A DNA stretch of 64,000 nt from Actinoalloteichus hymeniacidonis (GTDB taxonomy: Bacteria; Actinomycetota; Actinomycetes; Mycobacteriales; Pseudonocardiaceae): positions 1 through 64,000 of the forward strand of contig NZ_JACHIS010000001.1 in the NCBI RefSeq assembly GCF_014203365.1, in the 5' to 3' direction. Both the position numbers and the translations under genes were made by a program. Below, piece after piece: positions 14,043 to 23,061 of the stretch (positions are counted from its first letter, which is position 1; each line of letters starts with the position of its first letter). The notes beneath the pieces are model-generated. The model saw only the letters and a list, made by a program, of their open reading frames with translations, was not told where the DNA came from and searched no databases.

Positions 14043-14085
14043 GGGGACACCAACGTAGAGCCAGTGGGGACACCACCGTAGAGCC
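14043..14085. repeat. Tandem 20-mer in oriC
   Basis: Two copies of GGGGACACCAMCGTAGAGCC at 14043-14062 and 14066-14085 differ at one base and are spaced 23 bases start to start, just over two helical turns. They lie on the dnaN side of the origin, outside the DnaA-box field. They could be a protein-binding iteron pair; no function is known to me. Confidence 0.75.
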
Positions 14086-14166
14086 TCCGGGCCGGTGCCC
14101 GTGAGTGGGGCCGGCGCTTCGGGAGGTTTTTCGGCGTGTGGTTCGGCGAGCTGTCCCCACCCCCTG

Positions 14167-14197
14167 TTTTTCTTCTTCTTCTCTCTTAGAAGAAAAA
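14167..14197. other. Oligopyrimidine/oligopurine inverted repeat in oriC
   Basis: TTTTTCTTCT at 14167-14176 is inverted as AGAAGAAAAA at 14188-14197, extending on both sides as CTG and CAG with a two-base bulge. This is the most AT-rich stretch of the origin and is a candidate duplex-unwinding element or structured DNA next to the DnaA boxes. Confidence 0.5.
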
Positions 14198-14227
14198 GAC
14201 AGTGATCGTAGTAAGGGCTGTGGATTG

Positions 14228-14236
14228 TGGGGATAA
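14228..14236 (-). promoter_or_regulatory. DnaA box (TTATCCCCA)
   Basis: Minus-strand 9-mer with one mismatch to TTATCCACA, adjacent to a weaker CAATCCACA on the same strand at 14219-14227. Confidence 0.55.
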
Positions 14237-14294
14237 CCCTCGTTTTCGCTGCTCACATGCCCCGTCACCCTGTGTGTGAACCAGTGGATCAACC

Positions 14295-14323
14295 GGTGGA
14301 CAACTGAGGCGTTCGGTGGACAA
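14295..14323 (-). promoter_or_regulatory. Pair of DnaA boxes (TTGTCCACC)
   Basis: Two identical minus-strand 9-mers at 14295-14303 and 14315-14323, each one mismatch from TTGTCCACA, 20 bases apart, which is close to two helical turns and suits cooperative DnaA binding. Confidence 0.7.
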
Positions 14324-14341
14324 CTTCGAGGCCTTGTCGAT

Positions 14342-14404
14342 CTGTCCACAGGGGAGCCAGGTTGTGCACATTTCTGTCCCCAGATCTGGGGGTAGTTATC
14401 ACCA
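14342..14404 (+). promoter_or_regulatory. Plus-strand DnaA-box cluster
   Basis: Contains CTGTCCACA (14342-14350), TTGTGCACA (14362-14370), CTGTCCCCA (14374-14382) and the weaker TTATCACCA (14396-14404). The 14-base perfect palindrome CCCCAGATCTGGGG at 14378-14391 overlaps the third. The boxes face the minus-strand boxes at 14295-14323. Confidence 0.6.
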
Positions 14405-14450
14405 GGTGCTGCACAGGCATGACGTGTTGTGGATCTCGCCCGATCGTGGC

Positions 14451-14459
14451 TGTGGACAA
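14451..14459 (-). promoter_or_regulatory. Perfect DnaA box (TTGTCCACA)
   Basis: Exact match on the minus strand to the high-GC actinobacterial DnaA box. It is the best box in the origin. The remaining 350 bases to the dnaA stop show no further clear boxes. Confidence 0.8.
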
Positions 14460-14806
14460 CTCTAATCCGAGGCTTTTTTGGGCAGGTCACGGCCCATCGG
14501 CGCCCACCGGACCAAAAATTTCTCAGCGATTTTCCGGGTTCTCCGGCCTGTCGACGCCGTTCGGCGTGTCGATGGCCGTTCGAGGACTCCGTCCTGGGCC
14601 CCGGGCGTACTCACCGGGCCTACGCACCGCCCCAGCTGGACGCGGGGCTCTCGATGGGGCGCTCCGGTCGGCCCGGCGCGCTGGAGCTCGACCGCTTCAT
14701 TGCGGTCTGTACTGCTGTACTGCCGGGCGGATGCCGGGCAGGCGAACACGATGTGGGTGGCGTTGTAGCGTCCGCACCGGGCGCGAGCCCGATTAGAGCC
14801 GCGCCG

Positions 14807-16711
14807 TCAGCTCCTCGCGCGCTGCTTGATGCGTGAGGTCAGTTCCTGCACCTGGTCGTAGATGCGTCGCCGCTCGGCCATCTCCTTGCGGATCTTCTTG
14901 TTGGCATGCATGACCGTGGTGTGGTCCCGACCGCCGAAGGTCTGCCCGATCTTCGGCAGCGACAGGTCGGTCAGCTCCCGGCACAGATACATGGCGATCT
15001 GCCGGGCCTGCGCCAATGCCTTGGTCTTGCCGGGGCCGCAGAGGTCGTCTATCCCGACATTGAAGAAGTTCGCCGTCACGGCCATGATCGTCGAGGCGGT
15101 GATCTCGGGGGCATGCGAATCCGGGATCAGATCCCGCAGCACGATCTCGGCCAGCTGCACGTCCACCGGCTGCCGGTTGAGCGAGGCGAAGGCCGTCACC
15201 CTGATCAGGGCGCCTTCCAACTCTCGGATGTTGCGCTCGATGCGCGCCGCGATGAACTCCAACACCTCGGCGGGCGCCGCCAACCGGTCCTGCGCGGCCT
15301 TCTTCCGCAGGATGGCGATCCGCGTCTCCAGCTCCGGTGGCTGGATGTCGGTGATCAGGCCCCACTCGAACCGGGTGCGCAGTCGGTCTTCCAAGGTCTC
15401 CAGCCGCTTCGGCGGCCGGTCCGAGGACACCACGATCTGCTTGTTGGAGTTATGCAGGGTGTTGAAGGTGTGGAAGAACTCCTCCTGAGTTCCCTCCTTG
15501 CCCTCCAAGAACTGGATGTCGTCCACCAACAGCACGTCGACATCGCGGTAGCGGCGCTGGAAGGCCACCTTGCGGTCATCGCGCAGCGAGTTGATGAAGT
15601 CGTTGGTGAACTCCTCGGTGGAGACGTACCGAACCCGCATCCCCGGGAACAGCCGCTGGGCGTAGTGCCCGACCGCATGCAACAGGTGGGTCTTGCCGAG
15701 CCCGGACTCACCCCAGATGAACAGTGGGTTGTACGCCCTGGCCGGGGCCTCGGCGACGGCGACGGCCGCGGCATGTGCGAACCGGTTCGAGGCACCGATG
15801 ACGAAGGTGTCGAAGTTGTACTTGGCGTTCAGCCTGGTCTGCGAGCTGGGCGGTCCGTGTCGGGGTGCTGTGTAAGCCTCGTTGTGCCCGTGCGCTTGGC
15901 CGCCGCCATTGGGCGGCGGGGGGTGCTGGGTCTGTGGAGGAGGAGTGAAGCCCTGCCATGCCTCGCCGGAGTCGGGATGCGGTTCCTGATCGTCGCCGTC
16001 GCCATCCTCGTGCGGCTCGATCTCGGGGCCCTCGGACTCCTGACTCTCCTCGACCGGAGTCGGATGCGGGGCGGACAGGACGTCCGGGATCGGGGCCTGA
16101 CCAGCGTGTTCGCCCCGATGGCCCTCGAACTCGAGCTGGTCGTAGCCGCCGCCGTCGAACGACGGCCGGTCGAAGGGGATGGACTCGAAGGGCAGCGTCT
16201 CGAAGTGTGTCGGTCTACCCGGTCCATCGAGTCTCGGCGGTTCGCCCTGGCCTCGGCCGTAGCCGGGGGCGAATCTGCTCGGCGGCGGTGTCCACGCCAT
16301 CGACGGCGGCATCGGTGCCGGACGGTCGCGGCCGGGGAGTTCGGCGGGATCGACGATCGGCCGTTCGAAACCCTGCGGCGGGGTGGGCGCCTCCGAGGCC
16401 AGCGGATCCGACAGCGGATCGGGCTGAGGAAGCGTGAAGGACTGCGGTCTGATCTCGTCGACCTTCACCGCGAGGGTGACCTGCCGGTCGAGATATCGGG
16501 AGAGCGCATCGGCGATGGGGACTCGAAGCGTGCGCTCGATCGCGTCCTTGGCGAACTCACTCGGCGCGGCGAGCAGCGCGATCCCATCGAGGAGACCGAT
16601 CGGCCTGGTGTCTCGAATCCACGCGCGATGCAATGGCGAGAGGGTGCTGGACGAGAGTTCCTGCACCACCTGATTCCAGACAACTCCGAGATCGGCCTGG
16701 TGGTCGGCCAC
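14807..16711 (-). CDS. dnaA: Chromosomal replication initiator DnaA
   Basis: A 634-residue AAA+ initiator that binds DnaA boxes and unwinds oriC. Domain I (about 1-90) is the helicase/DnaA-interaction domain. Domain II (about 95-290) is an unusually long Pro/Gly/Glu-rich linker, as in Streptomyces. Domain III carries Walker [12 protein letters not shown] (334-344) and Walker [12 protein letters not shown] (394-404). Domain IV has the box-binding signature [15 protein letters not shown] near the C-terminus. GTG 16711 follows a GGGGAG ribosome binding site. DnaA boxes at 16846-16866 upstream suggest autoregulation. Confidence 0.99.
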   Translation of the reverse strand: MADHQADLGVVWNQVVQELSSSTLSPLHRAWIRDTRPIGLLDGIALLAAPSEFAKDAIERTLRVPIADALSRYLDRQVTLAVKVDEIRPQSFTLPQPDPLSDPLASEAPTPPQGFERPIVDPAELPGRDRPAPMPPSMAWTPPPSRFAPGYGRGQGEPPRLDGPGRPTHFETLPFESIPFDRPSFDGGGYDQLEFEGHRGEHAGQAPIPDVLSAPHPTPVEESQESEGPEIEPHEDGDGDDQEPHPDSGEAWQGFTPPPQTQHPPPPNGGGQAHGHNEAYTAPRHGPPSSQTRLNAKYNFDTFVIGASNRFAHAAAVAVAEAPARAYNPLFIWGESGLGKTHLLHAVGHYAQRLFPGMRVRYVSTEEFTNDFINSLRDDRKVAFQRRYRDVDVLLVDDIQFLEGKEGTQEEFFHTFNTLHNSNKQIVVSSDRPPKRLETLEDRLRTRFEWGLITDIQPPELETRIAILRKKAAQDRLAAPAEVLEFIAARIERNIRELEGALIRVTAFASLNRQPVDVQLAEIVLRDLIPDSHAPEITASTIMAVTANFFNVGIDDLCGPGKTKALAQARQIAMYLCRELTDLSLPKIGQTFGGRDHTTVMHANKKIRKEMAERRRIYDQVQELTSRIKQRARS

Positions 16712-16845
16712 CGACGTGCTCCCCTCCCCTCACCACGCTGCCCCGCCCTCATAGCGGGTGCCTGTGCCTGATCGCCGTCCCTCGACGATCGGCCCGCGGA
16801 GACGAACCGACCGTGTTGACGCCGAGGTGTGCACGGCCGAGCCGA

Positions 16846-16866
16846 CAATCCACAGGGTTGTCCACA
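16846..16866 (+). promoter_or_regulatory. DnaA boxes upstream of dnaA
   Basis: CAATCCACA (16846-16854), then GGG, then a perfect TTGTCCACA (16858-16866), about 140 bases upstream of the dnaA start. This suits DnaA autoregulation. The same box-GGG-box layout occurs inside dciA. Confidence 0.75.
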
Positions 16867-17159
16867 AGCTGTGCATGAAGGTACGACGAAGCGAAGACCG
16901 ATCCCCCGCTGGGGCCCACCGGGATGGCTGAGGCGGCCCTGGAGAGGAGTCTCGTCGAACGTGCGGGGCTCCGGCGTCGGTCCGGGAGATGGGCACGCTA
17001 ACAAGCGGCGGGCTCAGCCACAAGGCGGCCCGCGCGGTCGGGTGAGATTCGGAGCGATCGGCGTGGCATGCCGATCGAATAAGGGGTGTCTGTGGTTGGG
17101 GAGCGTACCGTATCCAGCCCGGTCCTTGATCAACACCCAGGCGGGCGAACCGTCCCGGT

Positions 17160-17189
17160 TTGGGCTCTGCCGACTCCACCACGTAGTCT
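17160..17189 (+). promoter_or_regulatory. Candidate rpmH promoter
   Basis: TTGGGC (17160-17165) and TAGTCT (17184-17189) with an 18-base spacer resemble a housekeeping sigma promoter ahead of rpmH. By-eye match only. Confidence 0.35.
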
Positions 17190-17382
17190 CATGCGGTCTA
17201 TCGCCCGGCGTCACGTACTCTGGTCTTTCGCACCGCGTCACCCTGTGCCTCGCGCCAGGTTGTAGGTGTGAGTCGACATGGGTTGTGGCGGTGAAGGTCC
17301 GCGTTCGCGCCGCCGTTGCCGCCGAGCATTCGCTGGGGGAAGACCGCAGACCCTAGCTGTAGTGAAACCGGGAGACACGACC

Positions 17383-17520
17383 GTGAGCAAGCGCACCTTC
17401 CAGCCGAACAACCGTCGCCGGGCCAAGACCCACGGGTTCCGGCTGCGCATGCGCACCCGCGCCGGCCGCGCCATCCTCGCCATGCGCAGGCGCAAGGGCC
17501 GCGAGAAGCTGTCGGCCTGA
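17383..17520 (+). CDS. rpmH: 50S ribosomal protein L34
   Basis: A 45-residue very basic ribosomal protein, reading [19 protein letters not shown] after the start and ending GREKLSA, diagnostic for L34. GTG 17383 has GGGAG eight bases upstream. It is followed after 12 bases by rnpA, the near-universal rpmH-rnpA order opposite dnaA. Longer upstream starts would add a non-homologous extension and are rejected. Confidence 0.98.
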   Translation: MSKRTFQPNNRRRAKTHGFRLRMRTRAGRAILAMRRRKGREKLSA

Positions 17521-17532
17521 TCCACGCAGGCC

Positions 17533-18006
17533 GTGCTTCCGTCGGCGGCCAGGCTGACTCGGAGTCAGGACTTCTCCACGGTGGTCCGGCGGGGACGTCG
17601 GGCGGGACGACCGCGAGTCGTCGTGCACGTGCTGGCAGCGTTGCGTCCAGACGACAGCACGTCCACCACAGCGGAGGCAGCCATGGCCAGCGGTCAGCGC
17701 TCGACCCCCACCCGGGCAGGCAGTGCTCGGGTGGGTTTTGTCGTGAGCAAAGCGGTGGGTGATTCCGTGGTTCGCCACCGGGTCTCCCGTCGGCTTCGCC
17801 ATGTTCTTCGTGCTCGCCTGGGCGCGCTGCCGCCCGGCACCGATGTGGTGGTTCGAGCCTTGCCGCCCGCAGCGTCGTCGACCAGCGACCAGCTCGCGTC
17901 CGACGTCGATCGGGCATTCCGGCGGCTCGGTATCACCGTCGCAGCGGTCGCCGAGACTCCGGCCGAACCCAGAGTCGGCACCGAGCAGCAGGCAGGTGGC
18001 AAGTGA
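17533..18006 (+). CDS. rnpA: Ribonuclease P protein component
   Basis: A 157-residue protein subunit of RNase P, which with the catalytic RNA removes 5' leaders from tRNA precursors. The family signature near [26 protein letters not shown] (about residues 68-93) contains the RNR-like basic helix. The N-terminus [20 protein letters not shown] is typical. It is longer than the usual 120 residues owing to an insert at about 40-65 and a C-terminal tail. It starts at GTG and overlaps yidD by four bases. Confidence 0.95.
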   Translation: MLPSAARLTRSQDFSTVVRRGRRAGRPRVVVHVLAALRPDDSTSTTAEAAMASGQRSTPTRAGSARVGFVVSKAVGDSVVRHRVSRRLRHVLRARLGALPPGTDVVVRALPPAASSTSDQLASDVDRAFRRLGITVAAVAETPAEPRVGTEQQAGGK

Positions 18007-18311
18007 ACGACGATCGGTCGGCGGACGCCAAGCGCGCCGGGCCGGTCAGTCGTGTGCTCCTGCTACCGGTGCGGGCCTATCAGCGGTGGATCTCCCCGCT
18101 GTTGCCGGCCAGTTGTCGCTTCTACCCGACCTGTAGTGCTTACGCCGTCGAGGCGTTGACCGTTCATGGCGCCGCGCGGGGCATTTGGTTGACCCTGCGC
18201 AGGCTCGGCCGCTGCGGTCCATGGCACGCAGGTGGGCTGGACCCCGTTCCTCCTCGTCGACCTCCGTCCGAGGAGACCATGGTGACCAACGACAAACGCG
18301 CCGAGGAGTAG
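18003..18311 (+). CDS. yidD: Membrane protein insertion efficiency factor YidD
   Basis: A 102-residue short amphipathic protein with the family core [20 protein letters not shown] and [13 protein letters not shown], including the conserved cysteines, then [15 protein letters not shown]. YidD assists YidC-dependent membrane insertion at the inner face of the membrane. The GTG start overlaps the rnpA stop (GTGA), so translation is coupled. yidC begins five bases after its stop. Confidence 0.97.
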   Translation: MNDDRSADAKRAGPVSRVLLLPVRAYQRWISPLLPASCRFYPTCSAYAVEALTVHGAARGIWLTLRRLGRCGPWHAGGLDPVPPRRPPSEETMVTNDKRAEE

Positions 18312-18316
18312 CTTCC

Positions 18317-19408
18317 GTGCTCAACTTCATCTACTACCCGGTGTCAGCCATCATGTGGTTCTGGCATCGGGTCTTCGGGTTCGTCCTGGGCCCTGACAGC
18401 GGGGTCGCGTGGGCGCTCTCCGTGGTCTTCTTGGTCTTCACCCTGCGATTGCTGCTGCTGAAGCCCGCCATCAGCCAGGTCCGGTCGATGCGGAAGATGC
18501 AGGAGTTCGCTCCGCAGATTCAAAAGCTGAGAGAGAAGTACTCCAACGATCGCCAGAAGATGGCGATGGAGATGCAGAAGCTGCAGTCTCAGCACGGGGT
18601 GAACCCGCTCGGCGGCTGTCTGCCCGCGCTGGTCCAGCTGCCGGTGTTCATCGGTCTGTTCCACGTGCTGCGGTGGTTCGCGATCCACGACACCGTCTAC
18701 GTGTTCGGCGAGGCCGAGGTCGCCTCCTACCGCGCCGCGACCCTCTTCGGTGCGCCGCTGTCCGGCACGCTCGCCGACCCGGTGCTCGGGGCCAGCGTCA
18801 CAAGCATGGCGCTGGTCGCCATCCCGCTCGCGATCATCGCCAGCATCGCCACGCACTTCACGGCGCGGCACTCCGTTCAGCGCCAGGCGATGAACCCCTC
18901 GGCGACCTCGAACGCGCAGACCGCCGTCATGAACAAGCTGATGCTGTGGGTCTTCCCGCTCTTCGTGCTGTTCGGTGGTCCCTTCTTCCCGATCGCGATC
19001 CTGGTCTACTGGCTGAGCAACAACACCTGGACGCTGGCTCAGCAGCACCTCATCTACCGTCGGATCGACCGCGAGGAAACCAAGAAGAAGGCGGAGGCCG
19101 ACGCCAAGGCGGAGGCCTCGCGGCAGGCGCTGGCGCCCAAGCCGGGACAGAAGCCGAAGTCGGCAGCAGCGAAGAACCGCCGTCCGGCCGCCGGTGCCAA
19201 GCCGCAGAACGCGGCAGGCGGCGCTCAGGTGCCGAAGTCAGGCGGCGCCCAGGAGCAGAAGGCCGCGTCGAACGGCAAGGTCGAGTCGAGTGGCACGAGC
19301 TCCAAGGGGTCCAACGATTCCGGGGCCGGGGCAGCGAGCCGCAACGGGGTGACCGATCCGGTGCAACAGAGCTCCAGCTCGAAGAAGAAATCCAAGAAGC
19401 GTCGTTGA
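18317..19408 (+). CDS. yidC: Membrane protein insertase YidC
   Basis: A 363-residue Oxa1-type insertase that places proteins into the cytoplasmic membrane with or without SecYEG. GTG 18317 has GAGGAG seven bases upstream. The N-terminal segment FIYYPVSAIMWFWHRVFGFV is the first membrane helix. The conserved core includes the second helix with LLLKPAISQVRSMRKMQEFAP, the coiled-coil QKLREKYSNDRQKMAMEMQK and the motif NPLGGCLPALVQLPVFIGLF. The tail from about residue 255 is Lys/Ala-rich and basic, consistent with ribosome binding. It lacks the large periplasmic domain of Gram-negative YidC. Confidence 0.97.
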   Translation: MLNFIYYPVSAIMWFWHRVFGFVLGPDSGVAWALSVVFLVFTLRLLLLKPAISQVRSMRKMQEFAPQIQKLREKYSNDRQKMAMEMQKLQSQHGVNPLGGCLPALVQLPVFIGLFHVLRWFAIHDTVYVFGEAEVASYRAATLFGAPLSGTLADPVLGASVTSMALVAIPLAIIASIATHFTARHSVQRQAMNPSATSNAQTAVMNKLMLWVFPLFVLFGGPFFPIAILVYWLSNNTWTLAQQHLIYRRIDREETKKKAEADAKAEASRQALAPKPGQKPKSAAAKNRRPAAGAKPQNAAGGAQVPKSGGAQEQKAASNGKVESSGTSSKGSNDSGAGAASRNGVTDPVQQSSSSKKKSKKRR

Positions 19409-19484
19409 GGCGACTTCGACGTGCGACCCACCCCGTCGCACACACAGCTCGTCTGCTGGACAGACTCACGGAGAGGAGAGGCCG

Positions 19485-20042
19485 GTGTCGGACACCGCGC
19501 AGGTGACCGGCGTCGACCAAGAGGTCGACGCGGCCGAACAGAATGGCGACGCGGCTGTCCGCGCCGCAGAGAGCAGCGAGGAGTTGCTGGTTCGCGAGGG
19601 CGACATCGCGGGCGACTATCTGGAGCGACTCCTGGACCTGCTGGACTACGACGGTGACATCGACCTCGATGTCGAGGCGGGTCGGGCGGTCGTCAGCATC
19701 GAGGGCGGTGAGGATCTGGAGCGGCTGGTGGGCACCAAGGGCGCCGTGCTCGAAGCGCTGCAGGAGCTCACCCGGCTGTCCGTCCAACAGGCCACCGGCG
19801 TGCGGAGCAGGTTGATGCTCGACGTCGCGGGCTGGCGGGCGGAGCGTCGGGCCGAGCTCGCCGAGTTGGGCCGGACCAGTGCCGAGCAGGTCCGCGATTC
19901 CGGCAAGGCGGTCCGGCTGCACCCGATGACGCCGTTCGAGCGCAAGGTGGTGCACGACGCGGTGGCGACTGTCGCGGGCACCCGCAGCGAGAGCGAGGGC
20001 GAGGAGCCGCAGCGTCGCGTGGTGGTCCTCCCCGCCGACTGA
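19485..20042 (+). CDS. jag: KH/R3H RNA-binding protein (Jag/KhpB)
   Basis: A 185-residue RNA-binding protein with a KH-like domain (LERLLDLLDYDGDIDLDVEA, then LERLVGTKGAVLEALQELTR) and a C-terminal R3H domain (VRLHPMTPFERKVVHDAVA). KhpB/Jag partners KhpA and affects cell wall synthesis and small-RNA biology in other Gram-positives. The acidic N-terminus lacks a Jag-N domain. GTG 19485 follows GGAGAGGAGAGG. It ends the rpmH-rnpA-yidD-yidC-jag unit, with a parS site and a terminator just downstream. Confidence 0.93.
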   Translation: MSDTAQVTGVDQEVDAAEQNGDAAVRAAESSEELLVREGDIAGDYLERLLDLLDYDGDIDLDVEAGRAVVSIEGGEDLERLVGTKGAVLEALQELTRLSVQQATGVRSRLMLDVAGWRAERRAELAELGRTSAEQVRDSGKAVRLHPMTPFERKVVHDAVATVAGTRSESEGEEPQRRVVVLPAD

Positions 20043-20056
20043 CTCGGACTCGCTGA

Positions 20057-20072
20057 CGTTTCACGTGAAACA
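20057..20072. promoter_or_regulatory. parS: parS site
   Basis: CGTTTCACGTGAAACA matches the parS consensus TGTTNCACGTGAAACA at 15 of 16 bases. It lies between the jag stop and its terminator. Confidence 0.88.
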
Positions 20073-20074
20073 GA

Positions 20075-20105
20075 GAACGGCCCCGTCTTTCCGACGGGGC
20101 CGTTC
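20075..20105. terminator. Bidirectional terminator between jag and coaA
   Basis: 13-bp perfect stem (20075-20087 with 20093-20105, loop TTTCC) between convergent genes ending at 20042 and 20131. Confidence 0.85.
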
Positions 20106-20130
20106 GCTGTTGTCCGGGTGGCTCGCGCCG

Positions 20131-21060
20131 TCAGAGCTTGCGGAGTCGAACGCGGTGGATGGAGTGATCGCTGCCCTTCTGTAGAACGAGGGTGGCGCGC
20201 GCTCGGGTCGGCGCGATGTTCTCGATGAGGTTCGGTTCGTTGATTCCGGTCCAGAGGTCGGTGGCGATCCGGCGCGCCGCCTCGTCGTCCAGATCGGCGT
20301 AGCGATGGAAGTGCGAGTCGCTGCGGGAGAAGGCGGTGCGGCGCAAGGTCAGGAACCGGTCGACGTACCACTTCCGGAGATCTGCCAGTCGCGCGTCGAC
20401 ATAGATCGAGAAGTCGAAGAAGTCGGAGACGGCGAGGCTCGGGCCGGGCTGCAGGACGTTGAGTCCTTCGATGAGCAGGATGTCGGGTTGCCGGACCAGC
20501 TGGTGCTCCCCCGGCACGATGTCGTAGCTCAGGTGCGAGTACACCGGCGCTCGTACCTCGGAGCGACCGGACTTCACGTCCACCAGGAACCGCAGCAGAC
20601 TTCGGCGGTCGTAGCTCTCCGGGAAGCCCTTGCGCTTGAGTAGTCCGCGCTGTTCGAGTTCGGCGGTCGGCAGCAGGAACCCGTCGGTGGTCACCAGATC
20701 GACTCGCGGATGGTCCGGCCAGCGGGCCAGCAGCGCCCGCAGGATTCGGGCCGTCGTGCTTTTTCCCACGGCGACACTTCCCGCGATGCCGATGACGAAC
20801 GGCGTTCGAATGCTCGGCTCCCGAAGGAATCGGGTCGTGGTCGCGTGCAGAGCTTGGTGCGCGGCCACCTGGAGGTTGATGAGTCGCGATAGTGGGAGGT
20901 AGATGTCGGCTACCTCCTGCAGCGAAATCGCGTCGCCAAGGCTGCGCATTCCGGCGAGTTCGTCGTCGGTCAGTGGCAGCGGGGTGGCATCACGAAGCCC
21001 TCGCCAGAGGTCGCGGTTCAGCTCGACATAGGGCGAAGTGTCTAAGGTCGTCGATCGCAC
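20131..21060 (-). CDS. coaA: Type I pantothenate kinase
   Basis: A 309-residue kinase that phosphorylates pantothenate in the first committed step of coenzyme A synthesis. Walker [16 protein letters not shown] lies near residues 92-106. The conserved [10 protein letters not shown] and [11 protein letters not shown] segments, the [10 protein letters not shown] loop and the C-terminal [17 protein letters not shown] are all typical of prokaryotic CoaA. Length is normal. It is read against the surrounding genes and sits between jag and rsmG, which are adjacent in Mycobacterium tuberculosis, so this looks like a lineage-specific insertion. The start is GTG at 21060. Confidence 0.97.
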   Translation of the reverse strand: MRSTTLDTSPYVELNRDLWRGLRDATPLPLTDDELAGMRSLGDAISLQEVADIYLPLSRLINLQVAAHQALHATTTRFLREPSIRTPFVIGIAGSVAVGKSTTARILRALLARWPDHPRVDLVTTDGFLLPTAELEQRGLLKRKGFPESYDRRSLLRFLVDVKSGRSEVRAPVYSHLSYDIVPGEHQLVRQPDILLIEGLNVLQPGPSLAVSDFFDFSIYVDARLADLRKWYVDRFLTLRRTAFSRSDSHFHRYADLDDEAARRIATDLWTGINEPNLIENIAPTRARATLVLQKGSDHSIHRVRLRKL

Positions 21061-21186
21061 CCTTGCAGTGTGCGTTCCCGGCTCGGCGGATGCGACATGA
21101 TGTGAGCTATCGGCGCGGTGCTTGCCTCCTTGGGCAATCCATGCGGGACACTGTCATCGAGCGACTCGGCGCGTACCGGCGCCGCG

Positions 21187-21202
21187 CGTTTCACGTGAAA
21201 CA
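21187..21202. promoter_or_regulatory. parS: parS site
   Basis: CGTTTCACGTGAAACA, 15 of 16 to consensus, in the coaA-rsmG intergenic region. Confidence 0.88.
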
Positions 21203-21254
21203 TGGCCTGCGTGGTGGCAGGCGCACCCGAGCTGATCGCTTGGCTTTCCGGCCA

Positions 21255-21270
21255 CGTTTCACGTGAAACG
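21255..21270. promoter_or_regulatory. parS: parS site
   Basis: CGTTTCACGTGAAACG is a perfect 16-base palindrome matching consensus at 14 of 16 positions. It lies 22 bases upstream of rsmG and 68 bases from the preceding site. Confidence 0.82.
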
Positions 21271-21291
21271 TCAGACCAATGGATAGGCGGC

Positions 21292-22008
21292 ATGACGAAC
21301 CCCAGCGCGGACTCCCCCACCACAAGCGACGAACCCGAGGCGGTGGCTGAAGCGGCGACCCGGGTATTCGGAGCGGCGTTGCCACTGGCGCGACGCTTCG
21401 TCGAGTTGCTCACCGAACATGGGGTCGAGCGAGGGTTGATCGGTCCCCGCGAGGTGGATCGGCTCTGGAGCCGGCATGTGCTCAACTCCGCGGTCGTCGG
21501 CGAACTGATGCCCGCCGGTTGCCGAGTCGTGGACGTCGGGTCCGGTGCGGGGCTGCCGGGCATTCCGCTGCAGATCGCTCGTCCCGACCTTCGTCTGACA
21601 CTGCTTGAGCCGATGGCCCGCCGGGTCGCCTGGCTGGAAGAAGTCGTGGCGGAACTCGGGCTGACGACGACCGTGGTTCGAGGACGAGCCGAGGAGCCCG
21701 GGGTGCGGAAGCGACTGCGGGACTTCGATGTGGTCACCGCCCGGGCGGTGGCGCCGCTGGCGAAGTTGGCGGGCTGGGGACTGCCGTTGCTGCGGCCGGG
21801 CGGTGTGCTGCTCGCGCTGAAGGGCGCCTCGGCGCACGAGGAGTTGGCCAGAGACAAGTCTGCGGTGACGGCGATCGGGGGTGCCAGGCAGGAGGTGGCC
21901 TCCTGCGGATCGGGGATCGTGGCCGATGCCACGACGGTGATTGTGGTTGAGCGCGGTAATGCCACCAAGAGCCGTGACACCCGACGAAACTCCAGGAAAG
22001 ATCGGTGA
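21292..22008 (+). CDS. rsmG: 16S rRNA (guanine-N7) methyltransferase RsmG
   Basis: A 238-residue SAM-dependent methyltransferase that modifies G527 (E. coli numbering) of 16S rRNA. Motif [17 protein letters not shown] lies near residues 77-92, followed by [17 protein letters not shown] and [14 protein letters not shown]. The ATG at 21292 is chosen over a longer reading that would run through a parS site. It precedes parA in the classic gidB-parA-parB order. Loss of RsmG is known in other actinobacteria to give low-level streptomycin resistance. Confidence 0.95.
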   Translation: MTNPSADSPTTSDEPEAVAEAATRVFGAALPLARRFVELLTEHGVERGLIGPREVDRLWSRHVLNSAVVGELMPAGCRVVDVGSGAGLPGIPLQIARPDLRLTLLEPMARRVAWLEEVVAELGLTTTVVRGRAEEPGVRKRLRDFDVVTARAVAPLAKLAGWGLPLLRPGGVLLALKGASAHEELARDKSAVTAIGGARQEVASCGSGIVADATTVIVVERGNATKSRDTRRNSRKDR

Positions 22009-22097
22009 CGGATTCGTAGGTCGATCGTCTCGACCGGCTCAACTGTGAGACCGAGTGGGCACGATGACCTCTGGCGCAGATCGGAGCAAGCACGGCA

Positions 22098-22113
22098 TGT
22101 TCCACGTGAAACA
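22098..22113. promoter_or_regulatory. parS: parS site (consensus)
   Basis: TGTTCCACGTGAAACA matches TGTTNCACGTGAAACA at every position. It lies in the parA leader, 45 bases before the proposed TTG start, so ParB bound here could also affect parAB expression. Confidence 0.95.
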
Positions 22114-22158
22114 ACGCCGAACAGTGGTGTCTTCGGCGTTCCGAGGAGGGTCGCACCG

Positions 22159-23061
22159 TTGAGTTCCCCGAGGGATCACCATCAGCTTTCCTCCTGGACG
22201 CCCATCGCCGAAGAGGCGGAGCGGGCGACGAAGGTGCTGCATCCGAGCGAGACACTGCCTCCCCCGGCCCGGCGGAGGATTCTCACCGTCGCCAACCAGA
22301 AGGGCGGCGTGGGTAAGACGACGAGCACGGTGAACCTCGCGGCTGGGCTGGCATTGCGTGGGTTGAAGGTGCTCGTCATCGATCTCGATCCACAGGGGAA
22401 CGCGAGCACCGCACTCGGTGTCGACCACCGATCCGGTGCGCCCTCGGTCTACGAGGTGTTGCTCGGTGAGATCAGCATCAGCGATGCGGCGGCGGTCAGC
22501 ACGCAATCCGACAACCTGGTGTGCGTGCCCGCCACGATCGACCTGGCCGGTTCGGAGATCGAGCTGGTGTCGATGGCGTCCCGAGAATCGCGGCTGAAAG
22601 AGGCGCTCTCGCCCGAGGCGCTGGATCAGTTGCAGGCCGACTATGTGTTCATCGACTGCCCGCCGTCACTGGGGCTGCTCACGTTGAACGCCTTGGTGGC
22701 CGCTCCCGAGGTGCTGATTCCGATCCAGTGTGAGTACTACGCGCTGGAGGGCTTGGGACAGCTGCTGAACAACATCGACCTGGTGCGCGCGCACCTCAAT
22801 CCCTCGCTGTGGGTGTCCACCATCCTGCTCACGATGTACGACGGTCGGACCAAGCTTGCCGACCAGGTGTCCGCCGAGGTGCGTCAGCATTTCGGCGACC
22901 TCGTACTGCGGACGGTCATCCCGCGCAGCGTCAAGGTTTCCGAAGCGCCTGGCTTCGGACAGACGGTGCTGACCTACGACCCGGGTTCTCGTGGCGCGAT
23001 GAGCTACCTGGACGCGGCTCGGGAGATCGCCGTCAAGGGAGCCGAGTTGGAGAACAAATGA
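22159..23061 (+). CDS. parA: Chromosome partitioning ATPase ParA
   Basis: A 300-residue Walker-type ATPase that drives segregation of ParB-parS complexes. The deviant Walker [18 protein letters not shown] is near residues 42-58, the A' motif [13 protein letters not shown] follows, and [19 protein letters not shown] is the Walker B region. The start is probably TTG 22159, because GAGGAGGG lies eight bases upstream; a longer frame would begin at 22045 and read through parS. Its stop overlaps the parB start by four bases (ATGA). Confidence 0.95.
   Translation: MSSPRDHHQLSSWTPIAEEAERATKVLHPSETLPPPARRRILTVANQKGGVGKTTSTVNLAAGLALRGLKVLVIDLDPQGNASTALGVDHRSGAPSVYEVLLGEISISDAAAVSTQSDNLVCVPATIDLAGSEIELVSMASRESRLKEALSPEALDQLQADYVFIDCPPSLGLLTLNALVAAPEVLIPIQCEYYALEGLGQLLNNIDLVRAHLNPSLWVSTILLTMYDGRTKLADQVSAEVRQHFGDLVLRTVIPRSVKVSEAPGFGQTVLTYDPGSRGAMSYLDAAREIAVKGAELENK

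Larger units (their letters stand above)
13886..14806. other. oriC: Chromosomal replication origin oriC
   Basis: 920 non-coding bases between dnaN and the dnaA stop, the standard actinobacterial origin location. The region holds at least one perfect DnaA box (TTGTCCACA on minus at 14451-14459), several single-mismatch boxes in both orientations between 14228 and 14404, an oligopyrimidine/oligopurine inverted repeat at 14167-14197 and a tandem 20-mer at 14043-14085. Genes on both sides run mainly away from it. Confidence 0.9.
16712..17382. promoter_or_regulatory. dnaA-rpmH divergent control region
   Basis: 670 bases without a supported gene, from which dnaA is read leftward and rpmH rightward. 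It contains two DnaA boxes (16846-16866) and a possible rpmH promoter at 17160-17189. A minus-strand TTGATC (17128-17133) with TACGGT (17107-17112) is a weak dnaA promoter candidate. Confidence 0.7.

Noticed and set aside
17107-17133. Minus-strand TTGATC and TACGGT as the dnaA promoter
   Set aside because: The 15-base spacer is short and the match weak, so it is only mentioned as a candidate and not given its own entry.
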